DNA of 64,000 bases from Nyssa sinensis (Eukaryota > Streptophyta > Magnoliopsida > Cornales > Nyssaceae). The position numbers and the translations under genes were made by a program. Positions 53,901 through 59,900 of this stretch are shown here, piece after piece (position 1 is the first letter of the stretch; each line of letters starts with the position of its first letter). A model generated the notes under the pieces. That model saw nothing but the letters and a program-made list of their open reading frames with translations. It did not search any database and was not told where the DNA came from. The DNA lies in NCBI GenBank assembly GCA_008638375.1, contig CM018043.1, positions 43,837,417 through 43,901,416 on the forward strand. The letters run 5' to 3'.

Positions 53901-56900
53901 GAGGAAATGGTGGGATAATATATTTATATGCATATGAGATGCGATAAGGTTTTAATGTCTCATCTTACATTTTACTACATGTGAATATTACTTTCTTCAA
54001 GAGATTTTTTTTTATCTATATAATGTGCTAGTTGATAGGTATTTCTCGGGGACCTAAAAATTCTTGTGTCAAAAATCACCTGAGGAAATGATGGGATAAT
54101 ATATTTATATGCTTACAAGACTCAGATAAGGTTTTAATATCTACTCTTACATTTTACTGTGTATGAATATTACTTTCTTCAAGAGTTTTTTTTTTCTTTC
54201 ATAATGTGCTACTTGATAGCCATTTCTCAAGGACTTAAACATTCTTGTGTCAAAAATAACTTATCTGGTTAATTGGTTGATCCTCATCTTATCTGGTGGA
54301 AATTTCATGACAATTTGGGATTATGTTATGCACCTATGTAATCAAATTTTGCTATTCTTTTCTAGGAAGTTGAAGAGAGAATGGAAGGACTCTCTCCAAT
54401 TATGTTTGAAGATTTTGTGAAGCCATTCCAGATAAACTTGGAAGAGGTAATATGCTTAGCCTGATTTCTTTACTTATTTCAATTCTGGCCACTAATAAGA
54501 TGAAATTTTATTGATGTAAGATATTAAAGACCTCAAACATAGCAAACATTTCGAGTCAGAAACTCGGAATATGTTGAAAGTTGTTTCGATTTTACCAAGG
54601 CATCCTTCAGAAAAAGCTCCTAGTGACTCCTTTATTTTTTTCTCTTAACACTTTAAAGTTTCCCTCATGGATAACCCACCCTCATTAATGGTTTCTGCTT
54701 ATTGACCGGGTGAAATTGTAAATATCCAAATCTTACAAAATTGTCTCCCTGCCTAGTTACTTTCAGCTCAGTTTTGGCATCTTTCTTCTTTTTTGAGATT
54801 TTTTTTCCAGTTGCTAGAAACTCTTTGTTTATTTTTATTTTTTTAACTTTGTGTGTACAAGGCCTTAGTTTTATCGAATATTGACGAGATAAACCTGGAT
54901 ATCCAATAACCATTTCTGCCTTGGAAATAATATTTTGAATTCAGAAGGGTGCAGTGAAAATGTTGAGTTGTCGCCATCAACTGTTAGCTTGAGTGGTATC
55001 TCCTGCCACCCCCAAATGGGGAGGTGCAGGGTTCAAGTACTAGTTGGATGTGTGTGTATTACCTATAAAAAAAAATTGTCAAATTGTCATAGCCACCATC
55101 TTGGCCTTAAGTTTGAAGCCATAGAAGAGGTGGCATTGTCATGTCACACATGATGAGAGTAGCTTTGGTGATCAACTATTTTACCAGTGAAGATAGAGCT
55201 ACCAGGGAAAGCACATCATTTGCACATCCATTCAATTATTTTTAACTATTTCCTGCCTGACAAAGTGGATATGCTGGGAATACCTCTAATTTGGGAGTAA
55301 TTGGCACAACTAGGGGGTTCATTACTATGTAGAATTCTAGCATGGTTAGTAAGGTGGACTTGGTGATGGGAGAATTCTCTCTTTCTTGTATGTTTTCACT
55401 TGTTGAAGGTAATTCGAATCGGTGTTTTCTGGGGAATGTAGGCTGGTGGGGGACTTGCATAGGGGTAGATTACTAGATGATATTGGGAGGAGTATTGTGT
55501 CATTGGCATGCCAAGAGATGTTTTATAGATAGGAAGTTAAAGATGTTGAAGGTTGATTTGATAAAATGGGATACAAAACTCTTTTCCAATCTTGAATGGA
55601 TGAAAACAAAAATGATGTCAGAGGGCTTTGGAGATCTCATTAGCAATGGTGGGAGGGTTATAGAATGGTTGGCATGCTAGGATATGTTTTAGCCACGAAG
55701 TTAAAGATGTTGAGGCCTAATTTGAAAAAATGAAATAAGGAAGTCTTTGGCAATCTTGAATAGAGGAAAATGGAAGTATCATGAAAAATTGAGTGGGATT
55801 TTAAGGAAGGAGATGAAAATTTAAGTGTAGAGGAGGAAATTAAGAGGGAGGGGGAGTTTGAGTTTGGGAAATTTGTTCTTTTGGAGGAAATGTTGGAGGT
55901 AGAGTATAGTGCTTGTAGGTGATAAAAATATGAAAATCACCAATTTCGCTAATTCTCAAAAGAGGACTAATCAAATTGGCAGGATCAATATTGATGGGAG
56001 GCGATAGCCAGGAAGGAAGAAATTAGGAGAGGAATTTTAGGCATTTATAAAAAAGTGTACTAAGAGATAGCGAGGTGGAGACCTACGATGGAACTTAGTG
56101 GGATTGAGTTAAGTAACCAATTGCTCCAAAAACTTAAGAAGTTAAAGAATGCACCACAATTTATATCAAGCCCTAAATACTCTCCCTCACATGTGACTGA
56201 GAACTCGCACGTGGAGAGATAAAAAAACGACCAACAAATACGAAACATAACAGAGTTTAACTTTGCACTAACAAACCAAACAAGAAATAAATACAAATGG
56301 AGAGATTTGACCCCAAGACCTCTCATAACTAAAGCTCTGGTACCAAGTTAATCAACCAATTGCTCTAAAAGCTTAAGCAGTTTGAGAATGGGCCAACAAT
56401 GTATATTAATCTCTCAACGGATTACAAAAGAGTTCAAGGAGTGGTGAAGAGACCTTTCTCCAAGAAGGTGGCAGAATTATAAAGAACTGCAATGGGGATA
56501 AAGCTCCAAGCCCAAATGGTACGATGATGGCATTTCTTAACACCATTAGAGGATTGTGAGTCTCTTGCCATTTTGCATTAGTTAAAAAAAAAGCAACATT
56601 TTCATGCTTCTAGGGCGTGGTTGTTAGTATCTTACGATATGTTTTAATATGGACTTAAAATCATACATATCTTACAGTTGTATCTTTTTTGCATCGTATC
56701 GCATGATGATATGTTTTGATACATGCGATACGAGCAATCAAGTTAGATGACATTGTTTTGACATCTTTTTTGTTGTTTTATTATATGCATGGAAACATTT
56801 TGTTTTGTTTTGTTTGGTTTTATGTTACCTCTTTATAATGTCTAAAAATCTTTCCTTAAATAAGAAGGAAAGTAAGTATTTTGAGAAGATGAGGAGTGAG

Positions 56901-59900
56901 TACATACAAGAAGTCGAAGAAGAAAAATAAAGTGAAAAATTGTTGGCATCTAATGATGATGATAATGATATCAATGCCATTGAAATCGGATATTGAGATG
57001 AAAAAAAAATGGATTATAAAAATGAATAATTTTGGATTTTATCCTTAAATTCTGATATTGATGAATTATGTTGAAAACTTGGATTATTAAATTTTGGTTT
57101 GAAACTCGTAATATTTATAAATCTTGATTCTTGTATTGTATGGAATTTAAGTTGATTTTTTTTTATAAGTGAGTTGAAACGAAACAACTATGCTTGGTAC
57201 CACTTTGATTTTTAATTGTTGGATAAAGAATAACAACTTATATATCTAATTTTGATGACAAGTGAATTGAAATGTTATTTATATCATTTTAAACATTTAT
57301 ATATATATATATATTTATTTATAACTGTTTTTAAAAAAAATTACACGTATCTTGGTATCTTGCGATACACAATACAATATACATTTTTTTAAAAAGGATA
57401 CTGTTTCCAATACACGTTTTGACAACTATGTTCTAGGGAATTTGAGCATAGTTCGAATGCATCAATTGCTATTATACTTAAAAGGGGTGGTGTTGTGATC
57501 TTAAGGACTTTAGACCATGGTTTGGTTGGGGGGTGTGTATAAGCTAAAAGCTAAAGTTTTGGCCTTGAGGTTAAGGAAGGGTTGGATTGTGTGTTTTTGG
57601 AGTGCCAAAATGCTTTTGTGGAACAGCATCAAATATTGTATGTGAGAAGCTAGTGAATGTGTAGATTCTAGGTTATGGTGTGATGAGCCGAGCCTTATTT
57701 TCTAGCTAGTTATTAAGGTGGTATGTGATGATCACACACATTAGCATTTCTTGCTTTGTATTATGGAATGGATAAGTTTTCGGCTAGAATGGAGGAAGTG
57801 GACAGAATTCTGTATATCCATGGTGTGAATATCCATCCTCATTAATGAGACACTATTGGGGTTCTTCAGTAGTTCGAGAAGCATGAGACACAGGAATACT
57901 CTGTTTCTGCTTTATTTCATTATGATGATGGAGGCATATAGCAGAATAAATACCAAGGCAGTGAAGGGAGCTTTTTGAGGGGAACTCGGATGGTTATAGG
58001 CACTTCACTATGAGTCTCCCATTTGTTTGCCAAGGATACTATTATTTTTTTGTGAGGCTGAGGAGGGCAGTTGAGGTACCTACGGTGTCTATTTCTGTGT
58101 TTTAAGCAATTCTAGGATTGAAAGTCAACTTAGCACAAGAGTGAGCTTATTTTGGTGGGTTTGGTGGCAAAGATTGATAACTTAGTAGCCATAATAAGAT
58201 GTAAGGTTGGGACTCTACCTGCCTCGTATTTAGGATTGCCTCTAGGCTCCTCTTTTAAAATCAAAGTAGCTTGGGATTAGTTGTGTAATGCTTTGAGAGG
58301 AGAATAGCAGGTCAGAAAAGGCAATATCCTTTTGAGGGTGGTCGATTAATTCTTATTAGAAGCACTCTTTCAAGCTTGCCGATGTATTTCATGGCATTGT
58401 TCCAGATTCCAACTTCGGTTCAAAAAAGGTTGAGAGTTCTTCTAGAGGGGCATAGGGATTAGTTCGTCATTTAGAGGGGTGGAAGCAGGTGTTCACCACT
58501 TCAGCAGGAGTATTGGGGATTTGGAACTTTAGCTTGTTTAATCAAGCAATGCTGCAAATGTTTGTGAAGATATGTAGAGGAAAGGAATAGATTATTGAAA
58601 AGAGTGGTGGATAGAAACTATGGTAATGATACTGGGGATTGGTACAAGAAGGAAGTTCCAACCTTGTATGGGTGGGGGTGGGGGTGGGGGTGTGGAAAGA
58701 GCATTTGGGAAGGGTGAGAAGAATTTCTTTAAGCATGTTAGATTTGTGGTTGGAAATGGGAGAAGGATTAGCTTTTGGCATGATCATTAGTGTGGTGAGG
58801 GTCTTACAAAATTCTCCTTCCCGGGCCAGTTTAGGATTCTAGTGGATAAGGAAGCTCAAATTGCAGATTGTATTAGGCTTTCGGAGGGAAGGGTTGTTTG
58901 GGGTATAAGATTTATCAAGGCTTTGCAAGATTAGGAGTTGAGGCTATTTGTTTATTCTTTGGGTTATTATACTTATAATATTGAGATAGGGAGGGAGGAT
59001 ACTTATCGGACAGAGAGAGAGATAGCGAGGGAGGATGCCTCAAGGAGTGTGGCTTCTAGTGGTGGTGGATTTGAGGGACAGTCATACTATATAGGGCATT
59101 GAAGAGGGGAGGGTATCCTAACTTCTCTTGAGCACTATATAGAGTACCGAAGCTCCTCTTGAGATTGCTTTCTTTGATTGGGTAATGGCACATGGATAGA
59201 TCCTCAACCTTGACAACTTAACCACAAGGTGTCAAATCATTGTGAATTTTATTGTTGCAGATGTAAAAGAGATAGGTAGTCTATGAATCAATTGCTCATG
59301 CATTGTACATTGGGTAGAGAATTTGTGGGCACTCTTTCCTCTCTTTGGGGTACATTGGGTTATGCCACTGGCAATTGTGGATGTTATGTCGAGCGCAAGA
59401 GGTTATAGAGTGAGAAGGAGAATTTGAGCAAGTTAGCAAATTTCTCCTCTTTGCTTGTGGTGGAGCATTTGGTGGGAAAGGAATAGATGTAAGGGGCTTG
59501 TAATGACTGAAACGTTCCATGCTGAGCTCATTATTTTGAATAATTGAGAAATATTTTCTTTTAATTGGTTCTTTTGCAAATCTTTTGGGAGAGATGAGAA
59601 TATTGTTTTTCTATAACTTGTATATGTCTTGTATGGATGGTTGCGCCCCCTTTTTAGTGCCATTTAATGTACTTGTCAGAATAGGAAAAAGTGACTGGAT
59701 AAACATTCAATTGCAATCCTCGCATCTTACTGTGAAACCCCCCTCAGGATGGAGTTCTATTGAGTTGCAAAGCATAGGATAATTACATTGTAAGATCAAC
59801 CTGGTTATTCATGTAGATGTGGTGTGTGATGGATATAGGGTTTTTGTCAAATGCAAGTGTGGTACTCTATCAGATCTTAGGTATTGAATGGAACAGTGTT

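Larger units (their letters stand above)
55330..59690 (+). mobile_element. Decayed LINE in intron 18, broken by a TRIM and a MULE
   Basis: Endonuclease-end traces ([15 protein letters not shown] near 55350) and linker [20 protein letters not shown] (55530) come first. RT pieces follow on both sides of the insertions: [12 protein letters not shown] near 57465, [16 protein letters not shown] near 57595, and [17 protein letters not shown] near 58215. [14 protein letters not shown] lies near 58740. It ends TTGCGCCCCCTTTTTAGTGC near 59640. Stops are frequent; the right boundary is approximate. Confidence 0.75.
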
